Below are positions 16,877 through 25,264 of a stretch of 64,000 nt of DNA, piece after piece. The DNA lies in NCBI GenBank assembly GCA_020073085.1, contig JAIQFV010000003.1, positions 124,001 through 188,000 on the forward strand. Direction: 5' to 3'. The DNA comes from Terriglobia bacterium (GTDB taxonomy: Bacteria > Acidobacteriota > Terriglobia > JAIQFV01). The position numbers and the translations under genes were made by a program. The notes beneath the pieces are model-generated. The model searched no databases and was not told the DNA's origin. It was given only the letters and a program-made list of their open reading frames with translations. The stretch's first letter is position 1; each line of letters starts with the position of its first letter.

Positions 16877-17545
16877 ATGGAGAATGACCGCAAGACAGAT
16901 GCCGGACCACTGGACAACGAACGATTACTCTTGAGGGCTTTGATTGATAACCTTCCGGACTTGATCTACTTCAAAGACATCAAAGGACATTATATTCTCA
17001 ATAATCGCGCCCACCTGCTGTCGATTGGAGCACCCTCTCAGGAAGATGTACTTGGGAAAACAACCTTCGACTTCCACCCACGCGAGCTGGCGGAGCGATA
17101 TCATCAGGATGAGATGCAGATCGTCTCGACAGGAAGGGCGTTGCTGAACAGGGAGGAGATGGCCTTGCACCGGGACACGGGCGAAAATCGTTGGCACCTC
17201 ACCAGCAAGATTCCTTTGAAGACGGCCCAGGGTGTGGTCACCGGAATTGTCGGCATCAGCCGTGATATTACCGATCGGAAGCTGCTCGAGGAACAAAGAG
17301 ACCGTTATGTGAGCGAGTTGCAGGAGGCGTTGGAAAAAGTGAAGACCCTCAGCGGTCTGTTGCCCATTTGTTCGGGCTGCAAGAAAATTCGAGATGACCA
17401 AGGGTACTGGCAACAGGTGGACAATTACATTATGGAACATTCCACTGCCCGGTTTACGCACGGCCTCTGCCCCGACTGCATTGCGCGCCTCTATCCCGAG
17501 TTGGCAGGGTGCCAGGGAGAGAGCGGGCCAACGAGTGGCGCCTGA
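16877..17545 (+). CDS. PAS-domain signalling protein with C-terminal Cys cluster
   Basis: A 222-aa cytosolic protein. Residues about 15-135 form a PAS domain (ALIDNLPDLIYFKDIKGHYI; ending GIVGISRDITDRK, the usual PAC boundary). A short coiled coil follows (about 136-160). The tail has LSGLLPICSGCKKIRDDQGY and ends HGLCPDCIARLYPEL, giving a CxxC (ICSGC) and another CxxC (LCPDC) that could bind a metal. This tail occurs on many PAS and receiver proteins lacking an output enzyme. No histidine kinase or cyclase domain is present. Stands alone, so its partner is unknown. Confidence 0.85.
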   Translation: MENDRKTDAGPLDNERLLLRALIDNLPDLIYFKDIKGHYILNNRAHLLSIGAPSQEDVLGKTTFDFHPRELAERYHQDEMQIVSTGRALLNREEMALHRDTGENRWHLTSKIPLKTAQGVVTGIVGISRDITDRKLLEEQRDRYVSELQEALEKVKTLSGLLPICSGCKKIRDDQGYWQQVDNYIMEHSTARFTHGLCPDCIARLYPELAGCQGESGPTSGA

Positions 17546-17680
17546 ACAAGCAGGGTGAGCAGACGCCTAGAACAATGGGCCTGAGGATATTACTGGAACC
17601 GCACTAAGGTCTTACTTCTCTCCGTGGGATGTTAATCACAGCAAACCGCAAGCCTTGCCCCTCCTTCAAAACTTCATCCC

Positions 17681-19237
17681 TTACGCGAGTGCGCCGGCGA
17701 GTTCCGGGGCCTGAGGCTCCAAAGAACCCACTGCCGCCTCGACCTCTTCAAGAATCTCACATGACTTGACGAGGGTCTTCATGGCGTTGTGGTCCGAGTA
17801 CAGCGGGCGGTCGGTGTCAAGATGTGCTACATGTCTGCGAACGATGCTGCGCGCCGTTTCGACTCCGGTCCCGGGCCTGAAGTCGCGGAAATCCAGGGCT
17901 TGCGAGGCGGCCATGAACTCGATCCCAAGCACACCGTAAGCATTGTCGATAATCTGATTGTTCTTCAGAGCGGTATTCATTCCCATCGATACAAAGTCTT
18001 CCTGGTCAGCGGCGGCCGGGATCGAACCGATTGAGGCGGGGGCCGAAAGCATTCGTTGCTCCACGATGAGCGTATCCGCTGTGTATTGACTGAGCATCAT
18101 GCCGGAAAACATGCCCGCTCCCTTGGTAAGGAACGCCGGCAGCCCCACACTCAACGCCGGGTTCGTCATCCGGTTGAGACGCCGCTCCGAAAGCACGCAC
18201 ACCATGGTCATGGCCACGCCGACCATGTCCATGGGAAGTGAAACCGGAGAGCCCTGGAAGTTTGCCCCCGTCAGGGTGAGGTCTTCCTCCGGGAGGAAAA
18301 TAGGGTTGTCGGCCACGGCGTTGAGTTCAATCTCGACCTGGTCCCTCGCGAACGCCACAACATCGTGCGCGGCTCCAATCACCTGCGGGGTGGATCGCAT
18401 TGAGTAGGCATCCTGCACCTTGGTCTTGATCTTGCCCGACAGCAGATCGCTTCCCTGAAGGCACTTCATGATGGCGTTGGCGCTTCTCATCGCACCCGGA
18501 AAGCCTCTCAGGGCATGAAGCCTCCAGTCATAGGGTTTCAAGTTTGCATAAAGGGCTTCAAGTGTCATGGCACAGGCGATCTCGGCCTGCTTGAGCCAGC
18601 GGTTGACATCATAGAGTTGAAGGGCGCTCATGGCCGTCATCAAGTTGGATCCGTTGATCGCCGCCAGGCCGTCTCGAGCCTGCAAGCCAGGAACCGGGAT
18701 TCCCGCACGCCTCATGGCCTCACTGCCTGGCAGCCGTTGGTCCTCATAGAACGCCTCTCCCTCTCCCATCAAGAGCAGCGCGATTTGCGACATGGGGGCC
18801 AGATCGCCGCTGGCGCCCACCGAGCCCTTCTGGCAGACCACCGGCGTCACCCCTTTGTTTAACATGTCAACGTAGGTCAGCGTAATCTCGGGACGGCATC
18901 CCGAGTGGCCGCGCGCGTGGACGTTAATGCGGCTCGCCATGGCTCCTCGAACGAATTCAAGGGAGGCAGGATCGCCAATCCCCGCGGCATGGTTGTAAAT
19001 AAGGTACCTCTGAAATTGCTTCACCTGATCGTCATTCAGGACCACCTCGGAAAACTCCCCGATACCGGTGTTGACCCCATACATGATTTCGTGGGCTTCG
19101 ATCTTTCGCTCGAGCATCGCGCGGCACACTTTGATCCGTTCCAAGGCTTGGGGGTGAAGCTCAACCTTTTCGCCGTGTCTCGCGATTTGCACGAGCTGCT
19201 CAATCGTTAATGAAGATCCGTCGAGAACAATAGCCAT
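17681..19237 (-). CDS. MIO-dependent aromatic amino-acid lyase, histidine ammonia-lyase-like
   Basis: Cytosolic enzyme with the autocatalytic MIO electrophile, releasing ammonia from histidine or another aromatic amino acid. Starting at ATG 19237 (AAAGGACAG upstream) gives 518 aa. The numbering then matches Pseudomonas putida HutH: Tyr53 in YGVNTGIG, His83 in YNHAAGIGD, and the MIO tripeptide Ala142-Ser143-Gly144 in GSVGASGDLAPM. The QEDFVSMG segment keeps the Glu (about 413) typical of HAL and of tyrosine aminomutases, where PAL/TAL have NQD. The residue before His83 is Asn rather than the usual Ser. No hutU, hutI or hutG is nearby, so histidine degradation is not supported by context. It could be a lyase or an aminomutase. 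Confidence 0.9.
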   Translation of the reverse strand: MAIVLDGSSLTIEQLVQIARHGEKVELHPQALERIKVCRAMLERKIEAHEIMYGVNTGIGEFSEVVLNDDQVKQFQRYLIYNHAAGIGDPASLEFVRGAMASRINVHARGHSGCRPEITLTYVDMLNKGVTPVVCQKGSVGASGDLAPMSQIALLLMGEGEAFYEDQRLPGSEAMRRAGIPVPGLQARDGLAAINGSNLMTAMSALQLYDVNRWLKQAEIACAMTLEALYANLKPYDWRLHALRGFPGAMRSANAIMKCLQGSDLLSGKIKTKVQDAYSMRSTPQVIGAAHDVVAFARDQVEIELNAVADNPIFLPEEDLTLTGANFQGSPVSLPMDMVGVAMTMVCVLSERRLNRMTNPALSVGLPAFLTKGAGMFSGMMLSQYTADTLIVEQRMLSAPASIGSIPAAADQEDFVSMGMNTALKNNQIIDNAYGVLGIEFMAASQALDFRDFRPGTGVETARSIVRRHVAHLDTDRPLYSDHNAMKTLVKSCEILEEVEAAVGSLEPQAPELAGALA

Positions 19238-19629
19238 ACTCTGTCCTTTCACGAAACTGAGGATTGAAACTGTCTCCAAGGAGAGGAGAGAGCATCTCCG
19301 AATGGGGTGGACCTAAGTAGATGCGTACGGATAGAAAGCCTCCTCCGATCAGCCATCCCTGAAATGGCCGAAATCTAGATTCATAATACGCAGTCGTAAC
19401 GCTTGGCTCAAGGGAAAATAGATAAGAGGGACAGTCCCCCAAGAGCGGGGACAGTCCCTTAGATCGTCCCTTTCAACGTTCCTCACCTCCTTCCACTCAA
19501 AACATCGCTTCTCTTAAGTATCGAAAGACTGTAAACTGTTTCGTGTCCACCTCGCAGGAGGCGCGATGTGGGCACCATCCTTGCTCGCCCTGATACTCAT
19601 CAGGCGCATCCAACCAGAGGTGAACATCC
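19238..19629. other. Divergent intergenic region
   Basis: 392 bases between the lyase and the DUF362 gene, transcribed apart, so it should carry two promoters. The only structure I see is the pair of GGGACAGTCCC motifs listed separately. No RNA gene is visible. Confidence 0.5.
19428..19458. repeat. Paired GGGACAGTCCC motifs
   Basis: Two copies of the near-palindrome GGGACAGTCCC, at 19428-19438 and 19448-19458, 9 bases apart. The same motif builds the long palindromes at 62021-62071 and 62328-62366, so this is a dispersed extragenic family in this genome. Confidence 0.65.
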
Positions 19630-20610
19630 ATGAAACGTCGCGATTTTCTCAGGCATTCTGCCGCGGGGGCAGCCGCATTGTCGGTGCTGGGGCGGGAACT
19701 ACTGTTGCCGGCAGAGGTTAAGAAGGCGAAGGTGGCCCTGGTCAAGACCCAGGATCGAATCCAAGGCATCCAAGCCGCCTTAAAACTGCTTGAAGTTCCC
19801 TCGCCGAGAGGGAAGAAGGTTTTGATTAAGCCGAATTTCAACACGGCAGATCCGACGCCGGGCTCCACGCATAATGACACGCTCCGCCAGCTGGTGGCGG
19901 AGATGAAGGCGCGGGGTGCGGCCCATATCGCGATTGGCGAGCGGAGCGGCCCGCCGAAGACGAAGTCGGTGATGGAGGAAAAAGGCATCCCCGCCCTCGC
20001 TCAGGAGCTCGGATTCGATATCATCAATTTCGAGGACTTGCCGCCGGACGGCTGGGTGCACATCAACCCGCCGGGCAGCCACTGGCAGAATGGATTCGAT
20101 GTCGCCCGGCCTATCACCGAGGCTGAATACCTTCTCTGGACCTGTTGCCTCAAGACGCATGCCTATGGCGGCATCTTCAGCATGTCGATCAAACTCGCGG
20201 TGGGGGTGACGCACAAGAGCTTGATGCGCGAGCTTCATGGCGCCCGACAAACCCATATGCGTCGCATGATTGCCGAGATTCACCAGGCTTTCAGGCCTCA
20301 ACTCGTCGTCATGGATGGGTTGGAGGCGTTTGTGGACGGCGGCCCCTCCAGCGGCAAGCGGGCCAACCCCGGCGTTATGATCGCAGGAACGGACCGCGTC
20401 GCGGTCGACGCCGTGGGTGTGGCAGTTCTTAAGCATTTGGGTTCGAACGACGCCATTATGTCCCGAAAAATTTTCGAACAGGAACAGATCCAACGCGCCG
20501 TCGAGCTGGGCCTGGGAATCGGAGGCCCCGGTCAGATCGAGATCGTGACCGCCGATGCAGTGAGTCGCGGTTATGGTGATGAGCTCAAAGCAATTCTGGC
20601 CCAGGGTTGA
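19630..20610 (+). CDS. Tat-exported DUF362 protein
   Basis: A 326-aa protein with a twin-arginine signal, MKRRDFLRHSAAGAAALSVL, implying folded export, probably with a bound cofactor. The DUF362 region includes KKVLIKPNFNTADPTPGSTH, LLWTCCLKTHAYGGIFSMSI and VVMDGLEAFVDGGP, which are the usual family blocks. DUF362 domains are often joined to ferredoxin domains; no 4Fe-4S CxxCxxC cluster is present here. A GAGGTG site lies before the ATG. Single gene. The biochemical role of the family is not established. Confidence 0.87.
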   Translation: MKRRDFLRHSAAGAAALSVLGRELLLPAEVKKAKVALVKTQDRIQGIQAALKLLEVPSPRGKKVLIKPNFNTADPTPGSTHNDTLRQLVAEMKARGAAHIAIGERSGPPKTKSVMEEKGIPALAQELGFDIINFEDLPPDGWVHINPPGSHWQNGFDVARPITEAEYLLWTCCLKTHAYGGIFSMSIKLAVGVTHKSLMRELHGARQTHMRRMIAEIHQAFRPQLVVMDGLEAFVDGGPSSGKRANPGVMIAGTDRVAVDAVGVAVLKHLGSNDAIMSRKIFEQEQIQRAVELGLGIGGPGQIEIVTADAVSRGYGDELKAILAQG

Positions 20611-20664
20611 GATGGAAAGGTTGAATCCACTTCCGATCGTATCGTCCGCGTCGAGATCCGCCTT

Positions 20665-21450
20665 TCAAAGAGGGTTCTTGAAATAGCGGTGAGGGCTCGC
20701 TCCGAGCATCCTTTTGAACATCGAAATGAATGCACTGGGGGTGCTGTAGCCCGCCTCCAGGGCAGCAGTTGTAATATTTTCCCCCCCGGCAAGCAACCGC
20801 ATGGCATGCATGAGGCGAAGTTGCTGCCTCCATTTCCCGAAACTCATGCTGGTTTCCAGTTGGAATAACCTTTCCACAGTTCTCTTGCTCGCCCCGGCAG
20901 TCTTGCAGAGTTCTTCCAGGGGGCGTTGATCGCCCGGATCATTCAAAAGAGCTTGGGCCACCCTGACGGCCCTGGAGTCTCGAGGGCTGGGGAGCTGAAG
21001 AGGGATGGCGCGGACGGTCTCCAGCTGGTCAACAAGGAAGTCGAGCAGGTGAGCCTGGAGGGGGACTTTGCTGTTTAACCGGGGGAATTTGCAGGCGTGG
21101 AGAATCAACTCCCTCAGCAGCAGCGTTACATTCACGACACAACAGCTCCTCGGCAGAGCCTGCACGAGGGATGGTTTCAAGTACAAGGTTCGCATGGACA
21201 CGGCGCCGGACATCGTAATTCCATGGGGAATCCGGGCCGGAATCCACACGGCCCGCTGGGTAGGAACCACCCAGGTGCCCTCCTCGGTCCGCACCGTCAT
21301 GACCCCCTGGGAGGCGTAGACGAGCTGATCACGGTCATGATAATGCCGGGGGATAACATAGCCGTCCGGGAAGTCGTAGGTGAGCGTGGTGACCCGGGCG
21401 CTAGGATGGCCCCGCCGATCAAAAAATGCCCCTTGTCGCGTCTTCAACAT
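20665..21450 (-). CDS. AraC-family regulator with cupin sensor domain
   Basis: A 261-aa transcription factor. The N-terminal cupin (about 15-110) has the metal-binding-like string VIPRHYHDRDQLVYASQGVM and VWIPARIPHGI. The C-terminal double helix-turn-helix (about 155-258) has PLEELCKTAGASKRTVERLF and ITTAALEAGYSTPSAFISMF ending in MLGASPHRYF. Divergent from a VOC protein at 21535 with an 84-bp spacer, so it may control that gene. The effector is unknown. Confidence 0.9.
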   Translation of the reverse strand: MLKTRQGAFFDRRGHPSARVTTLTYDFPDGYVIPRHYHDRDQLVYASQGVMTVRTEEGTWVVPTQRAVWIPARIPHGITMSGAVSMRTLYLKPSLVQALPRSCCVVNVTLLLRELILHACKFPRLNSKVPLQAHLLDFLVDQLETVRAIPLQLPSPRDSRAVRVAQALLNDPGDQRPLEELCKTAGASKRTVERLFQLETSMSFGKWRQQLRLMHAMRLLAGGENITTAALEAGYSTPSAFISMFKRMLGASPHRYFKNPL

Positions 21451-21534
21451 TTCTTGTCATAATATCGAAAGAAAGCAAGGCCGTCCAGGGGTAAGATCTC
21501 CCCAGCTTTTCCAATAAACAAGTAAGGAGGGCCT

Positions 21535-21912
21535 ATGCTCGGTTCCTCGAAGATCATGGCGTTCGTTCCCACTCAGGATTATAAGAAAGCCCGGGCGTTC
21601 TATGAAGGGGTGTTGGGTCTTGGCGTTGTGAGCGAAGATCGATTTGCGCTGGTGATGGATGCCGCCGGGATCAGGGTGCGGATCACGAAGGTTCCCGACT
21701 TTAAACTTCACAAGTATACAATCCTGGGGTGGGAAGTCTCCCAGATCGAAAAAATAGTGTCGGGACTCGAGCAGCGGGGAGTCCAGTTCGAGCGGTACGG
21801 ATTGCCCGGACAAGACGAACACGGGATCTGGACAGCGCCCGGTGGCGACAAGGTGACCTGGTTCAAAGATCCCGACGGCAACATTCTGTCTCTGTCGCAA
21901 CACAGCGCTTGA
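21535..21912 (+). CDS. VOC (glyoxalase/bleomycin-resistance fold) protein
   Basis: A 125-aa single-domain VOC protein, opening MAFVPTQDYKKARAFYEGVL (from residue 8) and ending APGGDKVTWFKDPDGNILSL, the two canonical blocks of the paired beta-alpha-beta-beta-beta fold. The usual first-strand His is replaced (FVPTQD), and a Glu near LGWEV may be one metal ligand, so it is unclear whether it binds a metal. Strong AAGGAGG before the ATG. Likely target of the divergent AraC regulator. Substrate unknown. Confidence 0.88.
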   Translation: MLGSSKIMAFVPTQDYKKARAFYEGVLGLGVVSEDRFALVMDAAGIRVRITKVPDFKLHKYTILGWEVSQIEKIVSGLEQRGVQFERYGLPGQDEHGIWTAPGGDKVTWFKDPDGNILSLSQHSA

Positions 21913-22508
21913 ATCTGATGGGCGTGCCTGCGAAACAACAACCTCTATCCCCTTGACGCCGGACGAGGGTGCCTCATCGGGTCGGTTGACACGGGTGTAA
22001 ATCCTCGCCTCCTGCTGATCACAAAAACAGTGGGCGTCATCAGGTCCTGACGGGTCGCTTTGGTAGCCCCGCCGCGCCCTTGCGGCGGGGGCTATTCTTT
22101 GAATTCGCGATGACTTATGCAGGGAGAAGGATTCCGCATCACATGGGCATTGGTGCATCCCTAATGGTCCCAGCCAGAAACCACCGGAATGAAATCCTCT
22201 GGCACCCGCCCCCGCCGCAAGAGCGCGGCGAGGCTACCCGAGCTGTATACCCTCGACATTCGCGTGATCATGAGACAAATCCCCCGGATCGCGTCCTCTC
22301 TTTTTTCTTCACTTGACTTCCGCCACTCCCATCATAGATGATTCCCTCATGAAGTCGGAGGCGTGCGAACGGCTGGTTAGTCCAGGGGGCATGCCGGCTC
22401 GCCGGTGACCGGGATGGACGCCTGGATCCGATTTTTTCTGTCCTAACAAATCTGACTCCGATGCTGCCATATTTCGCTGAAACTCTCTCCTAGAAAACGA
22501 GCGTACCC
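21913..22508. other. Long intergenic region with a GGTAGCC-bounded element
   Basis: About 600 bases between the VOC gene and the Mo-hydroxylase operon. The element at 22059-22238 is listed separately. Downstream of it, the stretch 22310-22508 should contain the promoter of the 22509 gene; I could not assign one. No gene supported. Confidence 0.5.
22059..22238. repeat. GGTAGCC/GGCTACC-bounded element with GC hairpins
   Basis: A unit of about 180 bp starting TTTGGTAGCC (22059-22068) and ending GGCTACC (22232-22238). Next to the left end is a strong hairpin of GCCCCGCCGC (22066-22075) and GCGGCGGGG (22082-22090). Near the right end there is a complementary CCCGCCGC-rich segment. The boundary sequence TTTGGTAGCC is shared with the element at 63028-63134. 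Confidence 0.55.
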
Positions 22509-22973
22509 ATGAATGAAATAATCAACTTTAAACTGAATGGCAAATCCACAAAATTGGACGTCGAAGGCGACCGGATGCTTCTCTGGGTTCTGCGCACAGA
22601 CCTGGGACTTACGGGAACGAAATTCGGCTGTGGCGAAAGCCTGTGCGGTGCTTGCACGGTGGTGGTGGGAAAGGAAGCGCTCCGGTCCTGCCAACTTCCG
22701 GTAAGGGAGGTTCGCGGCAAAGAGGTCACGACCATCGAGGGCCTGGCCGGGAATGGGACCCTCCATCCTCTTCAGAAGGCGTTTGCCGAGCTCGGGGCGC
22801 TGCAATGCGGGTTTTGTACCCCGGGGATGATCATGAATGCCTATGCCTTGTTGCTGAAGAATCCAAGACCGACCCGCGACCAGATCATCTCGGGCATGGA
22901 CCAAAACTTATGCCGGTGCGCGGCTCATAAGCGGATTGTCGAAGCCATCGAAAGTGCATCAAGAAAAGTGTAA
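22509..22973 (+). CDS. Mo-hydroxylase small subunit, [2Fe-2S] protein (IorA/CoxS-like), system 1
   Basis: Electron-transfer subunit of a xanthine-oxidase-family enzyme. The 154-aa product has the plant-type [2Fe-2S] set Cys41, Cys46, Cys49 and Cys61 (FGCGESLCGACTVVVGKEAL) and the second cluster set Cys100, Cys103, Cys135 and Cys137 (CGFCTPGMIM and NLCRCAAHKRIVEAI). It has no signal peptide, so it probably rides with the Tat-targeted large subunit. The large subunit begins 65 bp downstream. No FAD subunit is encoded nearby, as in isoquinoline 1-oxidoreductase (IorAB) types that pass electrons to cytochromes. Confidence 0.92.
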   Translation: MNEIINFKLNGKSTKLDVEGDRMLLWVLRTDLGLTGTKFGCGESLCGACTVVVGKEALRSCQLPVREVRGKEVTTIEGLAGNGTLHPLQKAFAELGALQCGFCTPGMIMNAYALLLKNPRPTRDQIISGMDQNLCRCAAHKRIVEAIESASRKV

Positions 22974-23038
22974 TGACAGATTGAGAATCCCACAGTTTTA
23001 GATGGTTCGGAATACTATTTGAGAATTTGAGGGTCATC

Positions 23039-25189
23039 ATGCAAAAAGAAGAATTCGCGGTGATGGAAAGGCCGTCTCCCAACGCCCCACGATTACTGAA
23101 GCGGCGCGACTTCATAAAGATTTTTGGTGGAGGAATCATCGTTTTTTTCACCGTTGACGTGTTGGACTTCTTCGGGCAGGAACCCCGGAGAGGGTATCCG
23201 ACCGATTTCAATGCCTATCTTCGGATTGCCGAAGATGGCCAGGTGACGGTTTATTCGGGAAAGATTGAGATGGGGCAGGGCGTCATCACCTCGCTGGCAC
23301 AGATGGCGGCGGACGAGCTTGGCGTTTCGCTGGAATCCGTCCACATGGTGCTCGGAGATACGGAACTGTGTCCATGGGACATGGGGACATTTGGATCGAT
23401 GTCGACGCGCTTCTTTGGGCCGGCGCTCCGCGCGGCCGCTGCGGAGGCGAAGGCGGTGTTGCTGGATCTGGCTTCGGAGCAGTTGAAGACCGCCAAGGAT
23501 AAGCTGAGCGTCCAGAATGGAACTATCTTTCTCACCGGCGACAAGAACGCCCGCGTCACCTTTGGCCAGTTAGCAAAAGGACAGAAGATTACACGCAAAC
23601 TGGATGGAAAGGCCGTAACGAAATCCGTGTCGGAATTTACGGTCATGGGCAGGCCGGTGAACCGAATGGATGGCGTATCGAAGGTGACCGGCAAGGCCCA
23701 GTATGCCGGGGACATGAGGCTGCCCGGCATGATGTACGCCAGGATCCTCCGTCCGCCTGCACACGGGGCCACCCTGAAGAATGCCGATACCTCGGCAGCT
23801 GAGAAAATGCCCGGGGTCACCGTGGTTAAAGAAGGAGGCCTGATTGCTGTTCTGCATCCGGATCCGGAAGGAGCGGAAAAAGCCCTTGCCAGTATCAAGG
23901 CTGAATTTGATATTCCCAAGGCAACGGTCAACGATAAGACCATCTTCAATCATCTCCTCGGCGCCGCCCCTCCCCTGCAGGAAAGAGAGCGGAAAGGGGA
24001 TCTGGCGGAGGGGGAGAAGGCGGCCGTGGAGGTCTTTGACCGAAAATATGTGAATGGCTATGGCGCGCATGCTCCTATCGAAACCCATACCGCTCTTGCA
24101 AGGGTCGAAGGTGGAAAGGCAACGGTTTGGACCTCGACTCAAACGCCGTTTCCGAACCAACAACAGATCGCTCAAGCCCTCGGCTTCCCTCCAGAAAATG
24201 TCCGGGTGATCACGCCCTTCGTGGGCGGTGGGTTTGGCGGGAAGAGCAGCGCTGGCCTTCAGGCAATTGAAGCCGCGAAACTGGCCAAGATTGCGGGGAA
24301 GCCGGTCCAGGTGGCTTGGACTCGCGCTGAGGAGTTCTTCTACGATACGTTCAGGCCGGCGGCAGTGGTCAAGGTCAAATCCGGCGCAGACAAAGCGGGC
24401 AAGATCTGCCTGTGGGATTATCACGTGTACTTTGCGGGCGCGAGAAGTGCCGAGCAATTTTATGATGTCCCGAACAATCTCATCCGGGTCTATGGTCAGT
24501 GGGGAAGGGATCCGGGGAAAACGCATCTCTTTGCTACGGGACCGTGGCGTGCTCCCGGAGCGAACATCAATGTTTTTGCGAGGGAGTCGCAGATCGACAT
24601 CATGGCGGCCAAAGCAAAGATCGATCCGCTGGAATTCCGCTTGAATAACACTTCCGACAAGAGGATGCGGAGTGTCCTCGAAGCGGCGGCTGAAAAATTT
24701 GGCTGGAATAAAGCGACCCTTCCGAGCGGACGCGGTTACGGGATTGCGTGTGGTATTGATGCGGGAACTTATGTGGCGACGATCGCTGAGGTTCGGGTCG
24801 ATCAGTCCAGCGGTAAGGTGAAGGTCAAGCGGATGGTGTGTGCCCAGGACATGGGAATTGTCATCAATCCGGATGGCGCCCGGATGCAGATGGAAGGGTG
24901 CATGATGATGGGGTTGGGGTACGCGTTATCGGAGGAGGTTCGGTTTAATGGCGGCGAGTTACTGACAAAGAATTTTGATACCTATGAATTGCCTCGTTTT
25001 TCCGGGTTGCCGGAGATTGAGGCTATTCTCGTAAAGAACGACGCGCTGACACCTCAAGGTGGGGGAGAACCGGCGATCGTGCCGATTGGTGCGGCAATTG
25101 CCAACGCCATTTACGACGCCGCCGGCATCCGTCTGTTCCAAATGCCCATGACACCGGAAAGAGTCAAAGAAGCGCTCAAGGGGATGTAG
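23039..25189 (+). CDS. Mo-hydroxylase large subunit, molybdopterin-binding (IorB-like), system 1
   Basis: Catalytic subunit holding the Mo-cytosine-dinucleotide cofactor, 716 aa. It carries a Tat-like twin arginine in LKRRDFIKIFGGG (about residues 20-32), after which it would be periplasmic or membrane-associated. Family blocks are GKIEMGQGVITSLAQM, MGRPVNRMDGVSKVTGKAQY, FVGGGFGGKSS (Mo-pterin loop) and, at the C-terminus, GGGEPAIVPIGAAIANAIYD with the catalytic Glu. I start it at ATG 23039; the TTG four codons earlier is possible. Pairs with the 22509 subunit. Substrate unpredictable: relatives oxidise N-heterocycles or aldehydes. No MocA/XdhC maturation gene is in the neighbourhood. Confidence 0.92.
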   Translation: MQKEEFAVMERPSPNAPRLLKRRDFIKIFGGGIIVFFTVDVLDFFGQEPRRGYPTDFNAYLRIAEDGQVTVYSGKIEMGQGVITSLAQMAADELGVSLESVHMVLGDTELCPWDMGTFGSMSTRFFGPALRAAAAEAKAVLLDLASEQLKTAKDKLSVQNGTIFLTGDKNARVTFGQLAKGQKITRKLDGKAVTKSVSEFTVMGRPVNRMDGVSKVTGKAQYAGDMRLPGMMYARILRPPAHGATLKNADTSAAEKMPGVTVVKEGGLIAVLHPDPEGAEKALASIKAEFDIPKATVNDKTIFNHLLGAAPPLQERERKGDLAEGEKAAVEVFDRKYVNGYGAHAPIETHTALARVEGGKATVWTSTQTPFPNQQQIAQALGFPPENVRVITPFVGGGFGGKSSAGLQAIEAAKLAKIAGKPVQVAWTRAEEFFYDTFRPAAVVKVKSGADKAGKICLWDYHVYFAGARSAEQFYDVPNNLIRVYGQWGRDPGKTHLFATGPWRAPGANINVFARESQIDIMAAKAKIDPLEFRLNNTSDKRMRSVLEAAAEKFGWNKATLPSGRGYGIACGIDAGTYVATIAEVRVDQSSGKVKVKRMVCAQDMGIVINPDGARMQMEGCMMMGLGYALSEEVRFNGGELLTKNFDTYELPRFSGLPEIEAILVKNDALTPQGGGEPAIVPIGAAIANAIYDAAGIRLFQMPMTPERVKEALKGM

Positions 25190-25264
25190 GCCAATCCGAG
25201 TGTGGAAACCAGAGCGACTGAACTGATCCTCTGCCCGCAGAACGCTGACCGCTGCCTGCTCTTT

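Noticed and set aside
17681-19237. Naming the MIO enzyme hutH as part of histidine degradation
   Set aside because: No hutU, hutI, hutG or HutC nearby and substitutions next to catalytic His; family level only is supported.
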